Origin: Phycisphaerales bacterium
GTDB taxonomy: Bacteria > Planctomycetota > Phycisphaerae > Phycisphaerales > UBA1924
NCBI GenBank assembly: GCA_029260335.1
Contig: JAJDDL010000416.1
Location: 1 to 7,190 of the forward strand
DNA: 7,190 bases
Reading direction: 5' to 3'
The position numbers and the translations under genes are program-made. Shown piece after piece: positions 1 through 5,368 of this stretch. Every line of letters begins with the position of its first letter. The first letter of the stretch is position 1. The notes under the pieces are model-generated. The model was not told the DNA's origin. It saw only the letters and a program-made list of their open reading frames with translations, and made no database searches.

Positions 1-135
1 ATCAGGGATGGCATAGCTGGCAAGCAGCACCGCCGAGCCCATCCCAAGCAACAGCGCCGTGCTCACCACCATGCTCAGTGCGACCTCGAGCATCGTGAAT
101 GCGCGGCTTCGAGAGTGCGGACTGATGTGCTGCAT
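1..135 (-). CDS. Partial pseudopilin, paralogue of the large GspJ-like protein (N-terminus only)
   Basis: Reading the minus strand from the ATG at 133-135 gives 45 codons open to the window edge. The product has a 12-residue leader ending ...SRSRA, then FTMLEVALS with Phe at +1 and Glu at +5, followed by a hydrophobic helix: the class III (prepilin peptidase-type) signal of type IV pilins and pseudopilins. It aligns without gaps to the start of the gene at 1806-3443. From residue 12 to 45, 26 of 34 residues are identical by my hand count, including GMGSAVLLAS and AIPD, and the leaders are equally long. This start was chosen because it gives that matching leader; the frame stays open upstream to about 294, but a longer leader would be unusual. 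No clear Shine-Dalgarno sequence precedes it. It lies 247 bases after the GspK-like stop. The residue before the cleavage point is Ala, not the usual Gly. The C-terminal domains are outside the window, so whether it is also a lectin chimera is unknown. Confidence 0.85.
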   Translation of the reverse strand, partial: MQHISPHSRSRAFTMLEVALSMVVSTALLLGMGSAVLLASYAIPD

Positions 136-227
136 GACAATGGACCAAAGAGTCGCAAAATAGTCGACGAGAAACCGGAGCCATGCCGCACGCCGGAACT
201 CTCCGGAATCTGTGGTGCGTGGACACA

Positions 228-241
228 CGCCCCATGGGGCG
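228..241. other. 14-bp perfect palindrome in the gap before the partial pseudopilin
   Basis: The sequence CGCCCCATGGGGCG is a perfect inverted repeat with no spacer, lying about 93 bases upstream of the start at 135. It could be an operator half-site pair or a chance GC-rich palindrome. No T-run follows it on either strand, so it does not look like a terminator. The rest of the gap 136-382 shows no convincing promoter; a TATTTT at 157-162 (minus strand) lacks a recognisable -35 partner. Confidence 0.35.
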
Positions 242-382
242 CATGCAGGGCTCTTGACTCCATCGGTCCAGGCGAATTGAGGATCGATGTCTGTTCATTC
301 CCGCCGTCGAGAATGGGCGGTAGTTCCTGATTGGTATTCACTACGTAATTGGGCGAACGCGAGTAACCACCCAGCCAATCGG

Positions 383-1294
383 CTAAGGGAGGATCTCTCG
401 TCTCCAACTGCCCGACACGATCGCAATCTCAGGACGTTGCATGAGAGATACATCGTCCAGAATGAAATCCTCGCTGCCGGTCTGGGTGTACACCAGGAAC
501 TCAACCACGATCGGCGTTCCAACCCAGTTCGTCTCGATAGCGGAGGAATATGGCGTCCATTTGTCGGCCGTCGCGATCACCCAGTCGCCATAGCACTGCA
601 CGGTGCTATCGGACATGATCGCCCGGATCTCGATGCGAAAAGACCGCGCTGCTCCGACGCTATAGATCATGGCGCCGACGTCGTAGGTCTGATCTGTCTG
701 CGCGACCGAGAGAATCGGAAAGCCGGCGCCGCTTGCCGGCGTGAGCCTGCTGCCGACCCGCATCGACTGCGAGCCCGCGAAAACCAGGTCAGTCTCGGGC
801 GAGAGCGTGCTCGTGTTGGGGTACCAGGAAGCGATCCCCGACTCAAAGCTCGGGTTGGGAATCAGGTTCGAACCCACCGAGCTTGGCCTGGCCAACTCGA
901 CACTGAGCATCCTCGTAGCGGTCCCGACACTCGCTCGCACCGAGAGCGTGACATCATCGTTCGGATCGTCATTGAGCAATCCATCCGCGTCGGTGAGCCG
1001 ATAGCTGACCTTCGCCTCACCCACGGCCTCGGCGGGGTCCGTCCACACACCGCTCGTGTGCTCGGCGCGCCAGTTCGCGTTGCTGCGCAGGCGCACGAGC
1101 AGGAACTCGGCAGCCGATCGCGCGCTCGTCCTGGCTTTGATCGATTGTTCCTTGAGGGTGTCGCTCGATTGGCGGACCCGCGCGAGGTAACTCGAGGTGA
1201 CGCCGATCATCGATACGACAAGCGCGACGCTGAGTACCAGCAGGTAGACCCCGCCCCGGCGTTGGCAGAGCTTGCTTGGCGCGGGCGTACTCAT
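383..1294 (-). CDS. GspK/PilX-like minor pseudopilin with C-terminal CBM4/9-like domain
   Basis: The product is 303 residues. Residues 1-14 are a basic leader ending in QRRGG, and about 15-38 a hydrophobic helix (VYLLVLSVALVVSMIGV). No Glu is present at the +5 position, as in GspK-type tip subunits. Residues 40-135 resemble the PilX/GspK-type stalk: a long helix, then a short beta region with DADGLLNDDPNDD. From 143 to about 291 there is a distinct module starting NLIPNPSFESG..SW and ending DFILDDVSL, the opening and closing signature of CBM4/9-type jelly-roll carbohydrate-binding domains. The expected role is tip or initiation subunit of the pseudopilus in the periplasm or at the surface. 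The start at 1294 overlaps the GspI-like stop by ATGA, indicating translational coupling; the frame is open further upstream, but that part runs inside the GspI gene and has no pilin features. The CBM assignment comes from pattern recognition, not a profile search; the ligand is unknown. Confidence 0.85.
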   Translation of the reverse strand: MSTPAPSKLCQRRGGVYLLVLSVALVVSMIGVTSSYLARVRQSSDTLKEQSIKARTSARSAAEFLLVRLRSNANWRAEHTSGVWTDPAEAVGEAKVSYRLTDADGLLNDDPNDDVTLSVRASVGTATRMLSVELARPSSVGSNLIPNPSFESGIASWYPNTSTLSPETDLVFAGSQSMRVGSRLTPASGAGFPILSVAQTDQTYDVGAMIYSVGAARSFRIEIRAIMSDSTVQCYGDWVIATADKWTPYSSAIETNWVGTPIVVEFLVYTQTGSEDFILDDVSLMQRPEIAIVSGSWRREILP

Positions 1295-1809
1295 GGTGTC
1301 GGCGGTCCCGGGTCGTACGCGTCGGTTCGATACGCGACGAGCGTTGCGTGCGTGCGCCCCCCGTGATTCACCGTGACGGTGATGCGCTTGACACCGCTTG
1401 CAGAGCCCGAATCGAGTGTGAGCGTGTCGAGTTGGGCCCACTCCACGGAGACCGTTCGCTCGTAGCCCGCGAAATCCGCGAGTTCCGTGCCGTCTTTGGC
1501 CTGCGGCGGGCTGGCGGTCCATGTGTCGTAGTCACCCACATCGTCGAACAGCGACCGGTTGCCCGTAATCTCTGCGATCTTCGCGCCCAGCGTGTCGCCA
1601 TCATCGGGGTCGGCGTAGTTGGAGTCCACAATCTCGCTCATGAGGTCTTGGGCCAGGGCGTGGGCCACGGCCCTGCGCTGGGCGGTAAGTTCCCCCGCGC
1701 GGGCACTGCCAAGCAAGCGCAGCGCACCCACAAGCATGACTGAGACGACCACGATCGACATGGTCGCTTCGATGAGCGTGAAACCGGGTTGGGTGGTGCG
1801 GCGGATCAC
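1291..1809 (-). CDS. GspI/PilV-like minor pseudopilin
   Basis: The 172-residue protein starts at a GTG codon that overlaps the upstream stop as GTGA; no Shine-Dalgarno sequence is evident, so translational coupling is likely. The leader MIRRTTQPG is followed by FTLIEATMS, with Gly at -1, Phe at +1 and Glu at +5 (residue 14), then a hydrophobic helix to about residue 33. The globular part contains NYADPDD, a FDDVGDYDTW segment, SPPQAKDG, and a beta strand pair ending in VKRITVTVNHGGRTHATLVAY. This layout is what I recognise from planctomycete GspI/PilV-type proteins annotated as prepilin-type N-terminal cleavage/methylation proteins. The expected role is a component of the minor pseudopilin (H/I/J/K) complex that primes filament assembly and sits at the tip. 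The leader and helix are firm; choosing GspI over other minor types rests on position in the cluster and size. Confidence 0.85.
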   Translation of the reverse strand: MIRRTTQPGFTLIEATMSIVVVSVMLVGALRLLGSARAGELTAQRRAVAHALAQDLMSEIVDSNYADPDDGDTLGAKIAEITGNRSLFDDVGDYDTWTASPPQAKDGTELADFAGYERTVSVEWAQLDTLTLDSGSASGVKRITVTVNHGGRTHATLVAYRTDAYDPGPPTP

Positions 1810-3443
1810 GGCGTGGGGCTCACACGAATCGAGACGTGATCGAACTGAGCGCCCACTTCGCCGCTCACCGGGAAGAGCTCCACGCGCCCTTGGTCTGCCG
1901 TCGTGAACAGTTCGTATTGGAATGAGCCGTGATCCACGCCGTTGACTTCGACGCTTACCATGTCATTCGCAGGCAAGACCACCAGTCGCACGTCCACATC
2001 GGAGGCCGCCTCGACCGTTGTTTCCAAGAGGGGCTCCTCGCGCGCTGCCCCGTCGCGCGAGGTGAGCGTCACCTTCTGGCGAGCGTCGGTGGTCCGAGCA
2101 ACGTGCAGCTTCAGATTGGCGCCTAGTCCCCCCGAGCGATCAACCGCAAGCAACACGCCCGCGCCCGCGCCTGCGTCGTTGGTGGTGTCTCGGAGGCGAG
2201 CGTCGAATGTGATAGGCGTGGTGAGATTGCCAGTCGGCTGGGTCAGAATCTGCTGTGTTGCGCTCCACGTGCCATTGTTGAGCATGCCGGTGTCAAATGC
2301 TCCGCCACCCTGGACCGCCCAATCCGCTTCGGTGTCGAAGGTCAGGTCTGCCGAGGTCGGATCGATGGAGAAATCCAGCTCCCAAAGACCATCCAGAAGC
2401 TCCGGCGAGTTCAGGCAGACCGCTCGGCTGAGCGACGCCGGCGACGATCCGATGTTGATCTCGACCATCGGCACAAACGAGCGTTCCAGGTTCTGGGCCG
2501 TTCCAAGCGAGCGCTCCCTGCCGTGGATCTTGATAAACATCGACGAACTTGGGTAAACGGCCCACGTGCCGTTGTCGTGGACCATCGCCTGATCCGGGCG
2601 TGCGGGTAGGCCGGTCTTGTATGCAATCCACGCTGATTCGCCAAGGCCGGTGTTGGTAAACGACACGACGTAGCGAGTCGTCGGATCGAGCCCACCGGCT
2701 GGAAGGTCGATCGTGTGCCACGCGAATACGTCTGGGCTCGGCAGGTCCTTTTCAGAGACGATTACCTCGGCAATGACAGTTCCATCGGGAAGCCCGGACG
2801 GGAGCGCCTTCTCGATGCGCACCGTCATCTGTCCGGTTGTGACGAAGTTCGCAGTGATGAGCGGTTCCACTCTCGTCAGGTCCCAATCGGTCACGCCGCC
2901 CGACAGGTCCGCGGTGAATGACTCTCCGATCGACTCCGTGCCGGTGAGCGAATAGGACGAGACGCCCGCGCCCGTATAGCTCTTGACGATCTTCTCGGCG
3001 CCCAGAATCACCGGTGGCGCAAGAGACTCATTGGTTGACTCGCTCGGACTGACAAACGAGAGCGTCTGCACGTTCTCGAGAATTGTCTCGGCAGTTCCGC
3101 CGTTGAGCGACCTGGTCAGTGGCTCTCCGGCGACCGTGCTCCAGTCATAGAGCACATGCTCGGGGTTACCGTCGCCATTGCGATCCGGCAGGGTAAAACC
3201 CAGTGTCGAGCTCGTGCGGTCGGTGAAGAACAGTGCCTCCTCAATATCGGCCGCGATGATCTCGAGCGCACGCAGTTGGTTGGCCGCGGCTCCCGCGGGA
3301 CTGTCGTTATCGGGAATGGCGTGGCTTGCCAACAAGACCGCCGAGCCCATCCCGAGCATGAGGGTTGTAGCGACAACCAGAGCCAGCGCAACCTCGATAA
3401 TGGTGAACGCGTGGCGACTTGAGGTTGTGGCGCTGACTCGCAT
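1806..3443 (-). CDS. Large GspJ/PilW-like pseudopilin with choice-of-anchor-R-like and concanavalin-like domains
   Basis: The product is 545 residues, roughly two to three times a usual GspJ. Residues 1-12 are the leader (ends SSRHA), then FTIIEVALA with Glu at +5 and a transmembrane helix to about 36. Residues 50-135 look like the GspJ/PilW globular core, including PDRNGDGNPEHVLYDW (a DxNxDG calcium-loop-like motif at 87-95) and PLTRSLNGGT. About 155-308 resemble the choice-of-anchor R domain: ESFTADLSGG, strands around TVRIEKALPSG, an AWHTIDLPAGGLDPTTRYV segment, then GTWAVYPSSSMFIKIHG. About 320-350 look like returning pilin core. About 352-545 form a predicted beta-sandwich of LamG/concanavalin type, with WELDFSID at its start, VSVEVNGVDHGSF and a final FDHVSIRV. 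The start at 3443 was preferred over an ATG-like extension to 3587 because it gives a 12-residue leader identical in length to the paralogue at 1-135. The stop overlaps the next gene by GTGA. The domain names are inferences from patterns. Confidence 0.85.
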   Translation of the reverse strand: MRVSATTSSRHAFTIIEVALALVVATTLMLGMGSAVLLASHAIPDNDSPAGAAANQLRALEIIAADIEEALFFTDRTSSTLGFTLPDRNGDGNPEHVLYDWSTVAGEPLTRSLNGGTAETILENVQTLSFVSPSESTNESLAPPVILGAEKIVKSYTGAGVSSYSLTGTESIGESFTADLSGGVTDWDLTRVEPLITANFVTTGQMTVRIEKALPSGLPDGTVIAEVIVSEKDLPSPDVFAWHTIDLPAGGLDPTTRYVVSFTNTGLGESAWIAYKTGLPARPDQAMVHDNGTWAVYPSSSMFIKIHGRERSLGTAQNLERSFVPMVEINIGSSPASLSRAVCLNSPELLDGLWELDFSIDPTSADLTFDTEADWAVQGGGAFDTGMLNNGTWSATQQILTQPTGNLTTPITFDARLRDTTNDAGAGAGVLLAVDRSGGLGANLKLHVARTTDARQKVTLTSRDGAAREEPLLETTVEAASDVDVRLVVLPANDMVSVEVNGVDHGSFQYELFTTADQGRVELFPVSGEVGAQFDHVSIRVSPTP

Positions 3444-3562
3444 GTCCAGGCTTGCTCCGGGCCGGAACTGAACACACCAACTCTCACGATGTATCCCAAC
3501 GGATGCGAATCGGTAGTTCAGAGCTAAGGCAATAGCCCTAGTCGTATGCAGTTTCGACAATG

Positions 3563-3578
3563 GGCGGATGACTCCGCC
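3563..3578. other. 6-bp stem-loop in the gap before the large pseudopilin
   Basis: GGCGGA, a four-base loop TGAC, then TCCGCC form a perfect stem. On the minus strand this would lie in the 5' leader of the gene starting at 3443, about 120 bases upstream. No T-run follows on that strand, so it is not a typical terminator. It may be an RNA structure in the leader or chance. Confidence 0.3.
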
Positions 3579-3594
3579 TTTGCACATTGCGCCG

Positions 3595-3608
3595 ACACGA
3601 GCTCGTGT
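3595..3608. other. 14-bp perfect palindrome in the gap before the large pseudopilin
   Basis: ACACGAGCTCGTGT is a perfect inverted repeat without spacer. It lies beside the most AT-rich stretch of the gap (3606-3626), about 152 bases upstream of the start at 3443. An operator for a dimeric regulator is possible. On the plus strand it is followed by TTGTTATTA, terminator-like, but no plus-strand gene needs one. I see no clear -35/-10 pair on the minus strand. Confidence 0.35.
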
Positions 3609-3645
3609 TTGTTATTACGTTATGTGCATCTGAATCACTCGATGA

Positions 3646-3663
3646 CGCCCTATCGGTCGGGCG
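3646..3663 (-). terminator. Possible weak stem-loop just after the GspH-like gene
   Basis: CGCCC and GGGCG pair across an eight-base loop, starting eight bases after the GspH-like stop codon at 3671. The stem has only five pairs and no T-run follows on the minus strand (TCATCGAG instead), so it may be a Rho-assisted or RNA-processing site, or chance. The 227-base gap behind it suggests that transcription of the large pseudopilin may start afresh. Confidence 0.2.
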
Positions 3664-3670
3664 GTGATGT

Positions 3671-4114
3671 CTAAGGAGCGTCGATCGTGACGGTTCGAAA
3701 TCGCCCGCCGCTGGATATCTCGATGGTGCCACCCGAATCGGCGGTGCCGAAGCCGTCGAAGATCAAGGCGTTGTCGCCGTCGAGATCGACCGTGCCGAGT
3801 TCGAGCATGTATGGAGACTCATCCAGTTGCACGGTGTATCCGGCGGGGTCGCGCCGGATTGGATCGACCGCGTTCGAGACGCTGTAGTTCTCGTTGGTGT
3901 TATCAAACGTGACGGTGATGCTCTGGCTCCGCGCCCGGGCCAGCTCACGCGCATACGCAAGATCCGTGAGGATGCGTTTCTCTCCGGCGTCGAGTCGGCG
4001 GACAGGCGCCCCATGCCCAAACCGAGGCACCGCGACCACCGCAACCACCGCGACAATTCCCATGACAAGGACCAGCTCAACTAGCGTGAACCCTCGCCGC
4101 GTTGCTCGGCGCAT
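3671..4114 (-). CDS. GspH-like minor pseudopilin
   Basis: The 147-residue protein has a leader MRRATRRG, then FTLVELVLVMGIVAVVAVVAVP, giving Gly at -1, Phe at +1, Glu at +5 and a Pro at +22. Residues 41-62 continue the amphipathic helix (KRILTDLAYARELARARSQ), typical of GspH/FimT, where the helix is followed by beta strands. The beta part includes ITVTFDNTNENYSV, a TVDLDGDNALIFDGFG loop and the closing GTIEISSGGRFRTVTID, a common GspH/FimT ending. The expected role is minor pseudopilin near the filament tip. The start at 4114 was chosen over an in-frame TTG at 4189, because the latter adds 25 residues and would place a strong hairpin (4120-4147) inside the coding region. The GGGGG on the 3' side of that hairpin sits seven bases before the ATG and may be the only ribosome binding element, so folding could limit translation. 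Confidence 0.88.
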   Translation of the reverse strand: MRRATRRGFTLVELVLVMGIVAVVAVVAVPRFGHGAPVRRLDAGEKRILTDLAYARELARARSQSITVTFDNTNENYSVSNAVDPIRRDPAGYTVQLDESPYMLELGTVDLDGDNALIFDGFGTADSGGTIEISSGGRFRTVTIDAP

Positions 4115-4119
4115 GGACA

Positions 4120-4147
4120 AACCCCCGAGCACATGCGCCCGGGGGTT
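4120..4147 (-). terminator. GC-rich hairpin with short T-run between major and minor pseudopilin genes
   Basis: On the minus strand AACCCCCG pairs perfectly with CGGGGGTT (8 bp) across a 12-base loop, followed by TTTGTCC and then the ATG at 4114. It lies in the 71-base gap after the GspG-like stop. The shape fits a leaky intrinsic terminator or a 3'-end stabiliser that makes the major subunit transcript more abundant than the minor ones, and it also hides the GGGGG that could serve as Shine-Dalgarno for the next gene. The T-run is short (TTTGT), so efficiency is uncertain. Confidence 0.55.
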
Positions 4148-4185
4148 GGGAGATTCGTTGATCAGGCCGAGGGCCATGATGAAGC

Positions 4186-4641
4186 TCAATAGGTGTTGTA
4201 CGCCTTGCCGGTCGCGTCCGATTCCGACGCGTTGGCAACGATCGTGAGGGCTGTGGCGTCATAGATCCAGCCCACGCCGGCACCATCCAACGCGGCGATA
4301 CCGGTGTTGCCCCGGTTCGCACCCACCGGCAACGGCGGGACTGCCCGGAGGTACGGCCCATAGATATGGGTCGCGGTCTTGGTGGCGCTCACGCCACCAG
4401 CCTTGTTCGTGTACTGGGTCAGCTCATTGGCGATCGCACCGACGGTGGGCTTGACGCCCTCGTGCTCGGTGACATAGAGATCGATCGCATTGCGAAGCGC
4501 GGTAACGTCCGTGATAAGAGCTGAGTCCTTGGCACCCTCGGCACCACGGCTCAGACGCGGGATGGCAATCGCGCCGATGATCCCCAGGATCACAACGACG
4601 ATTACGAGCTCAATCAGGCTGAATGCTCGACTGTGACGCAT
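4186..4641 (-). CDS. gspG: GspG-like major pseudopilin (type IV pilin-like fibre subunit)
   Basis: The 151-residue protein has a very short leader MRHSRA and then FSLIELVIVVVILGIIGAIAIP: Phe +1, Glu +5 and Pro +22, the textbook N-terminal helix of a major pilin. The following SRGAEGAKDSALITDVTALRNAIDLYVTEHEG resembles the GspG helix that ends in a Y...H/N-G turn. The C-terminal half contains YGPYLRAVPPLPVG and a final hydrophobic strand (GWIYDATALTIVAN). It is the probable fibre-building subunit: it follows the PilMNOP-like genes, precedes the minor pseudopilins, and has the best Shine-Dalgarno sequence in the window. I do not see the DPWG...Y calcium-site signature of proteobacterial GspG, so it could equally be named as a type IV major pilin. 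The -1 residue is Ala rather than Gly. Cleavage, N-methylation and fibre formation are family knowledge, not visible here. Confidence 0.88.
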   Translation of the reverse strand: MRHSRAFSLIELVIVVVILGIIGAIAIPRLSRGAEGAKDSALITDVTALRNAIDLYVTEHEGVKPTVGAIANELTQYTNKAGGVSATKTATHIYGPYLRAVPPLPVGANRGNTGIAALDGAGVGWIYDATALTIVANASESDATGKAYNTY

Positions 4642-4647
4642 GTCTAA

Positions 4648-4655
4648 CTCCTTCT
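4648..4655 (-). promoter_or_regulatory. Strong ribosome binding site of the GspG-like gene
   Basis: The minus strand reads AGAAGGAG, six bases before the ATG at 4641. It is the best match to the anti-Shine-Dalgarno sequence among the genes here, most of which show weak sites or rely on overlapping stops. This fixes the start and fits a highly translated subunit. Confidence 0.75.
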
Positions 4656-4715
4656 AGTAGCCCGCGACCCCCGCGTGCTCCTCGCGACAAGAGGACCATC
4701 GACGAATCCATCGCT

Positions 4716-4740
4716 AGCCTTCACGCCTCAAAGCGTGGCT
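4716..4740 (-). other. Bulged stem-loop between the PilP-like and GspG-like genes
   Basis: On the minus strand AGCCACGC can pair with GCGT and GGCT, separated by a GAA bulge, around a TTTGAG loop. A second small stem (TCCTC/GAGGA, 4679-4695) lies closer to the GspG-like start. No T-run follows. These may be processing or 5'-stabilising structures for the major pseudopilin mRNA; no clear promoter is visible in this 117-base gap. Confidence 0.3.
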
Positions 4741-4758
4741 CGGGTCCGTGTCAGTTCC

Positions 4759-5304
4759 TCAATCCTCAGAATCGTTACGGTCTGCCGCCGAAATCGCTTC
4801 TGGCTCATCGGTCCCCGCACGAAGCCGGTAGAGCACGCCCGAGAACTCGATGATCGCCGAGGGAGCCCGTCCCACGCCATCGATCTGCATCCCCACATTC
4901 TCGATGCGAACAAGGCGGATAGCCCTTTCACGATCGACAAACTCACCGGCCCGGATCGCCCTGCCGTTGATCTGCGCAACATCTGCCAACGTGTTCGTCA
5001 GACGCAGCACGGGCATCGAGACCCTGAGCTCGACCGGACCTTCTTCTACCTCACGAGGCTGCCAGGCGTCAGGGACCGAGAACATCTCATCGCGCGCAGG
5101 CTCAGCGGTGGCGAGTGTTTCCAGGACCTCAGCGAGCGAGGGACCCGCGTCCTGGGTCTCTGCGAGCCCCGCCGGTGGCCCCTGCGCAAGTGTCTCGCCG
5201 GCGGCGGCGGACTGAGGCTCGGATTGCAGAACGAGCATATCGATGGCCATCGCACTGAGTGCGAGACCGAGAATGCCCACATAGACCCTGCGAGATCGTG
5301 TCAT
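4759..5304 (-). CDS. PilP/GspC/GspB-like inner-membrane periplasmic protein
   Basis: The 181-residue protein has a basic start MTRSRR, one hydrophobic segment at about 7-26, a low-complexity Ala/Glu/Pro-rich linker to about 90, and a small beta domain at about 92-165. That domain contains DVAQINGRAIRAGEFV, then VRIENVGMQIDG and IIEFSGVLYRL. The order INGR..R.GE, then a V..I...G strand, then a final strand resembles the periplasmic domains of PilP, GspC (HR domain) and GspB. The position directly after PilO matches pilP. Unlike typical PilP it has no lipobox Cys and is anchored by a transmembrane helix, as in GspC/GspB. The expected role is to link the PilN/PilO subcomplex to the outer-membrane secretin. 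It starts 64 bases after the PilO stop; no clear Shine-Dalgarno sequence is seen. The acidic tail (EPEAISAADRNDSED) is probably disordered. Family assignment is tentative. Confidence 0.7.
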   Translation of the reverse strand: MTRSRRVYVGILGLALSAMAIDMLVLQSEPQSAAAGETLAQGPPAGLAETQDAGPSLAEVLETLATAEPARDEMFSVPDAWQPREVEEGPVELRVSMPVLRLTNTLADVAQINGRAIRAGEFVDRERAIRLVRIENVGMQIDGVGRAPSAIIEFSGVLYRLRAGTDEPEAISAADRNDSED

Positions 5305-5368
5305 GGCACATGAATAAGACGATTCACGAGCAAGCGATGCCAGCGAACTGACAGCTATTCACGCCCGC

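Noticed and set aside
157..162. TATTTT as a -10 box before the partial pseudopilin
   Set aside because: No recognisable -35 element lies at a suitable distance, and single AT-rich hexamers are weak evidence.
373..384. AGCC/GGCT stem-loop at the end of the GspK-like gene as a terminator
   Set aside because: It has only four base pairs, overlaps the stop codon and has no T-run after it on the minus strand.
287..1366. Long plus-strand open frame of 359 codons
   Set aside because: It lies antisense to the GspK-like gene, and its product is Arg/His/Pro-rich with no domain pattern, as expected from the opposite frame of GC-rich coding DNA.
1295..1522. Upstream extension of the GspK-like gene to 1522
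   Set aside because: The extra residues are Arg/His/Gly-rich shadow sequence inside the GspI-like gene; the ATGA overlap at 1291-1294 gives a proper start and leader.
1942..2556. Plus-strand open frame of 204 codons
   Set aside because: It is antisense to the large pseudopilin, Ser/Arg/Pro-rich and featureless; the minus-strand frame has clear domains.
3444..3587. Upstream extension of the large pseudopilin to a start at 3587
   Set aside because: It would put about 60 residues before the prepilin cleavage site; the paralogue supports a 12-residue leader from 3443.
4115..4189. Upstream TTG start for the GspH-like gene at 4189
   Set aside because: It would place the strong hairpin in coding sequence and give a 33-residue leader; the ATG at 4114 gives a normal 8-residue leader.
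4675..5313. Plus-strand open frame of 212 codons
   Set aside because: It is antisense to the PilP-like gene and shows no recognisable motif or ribosome site.
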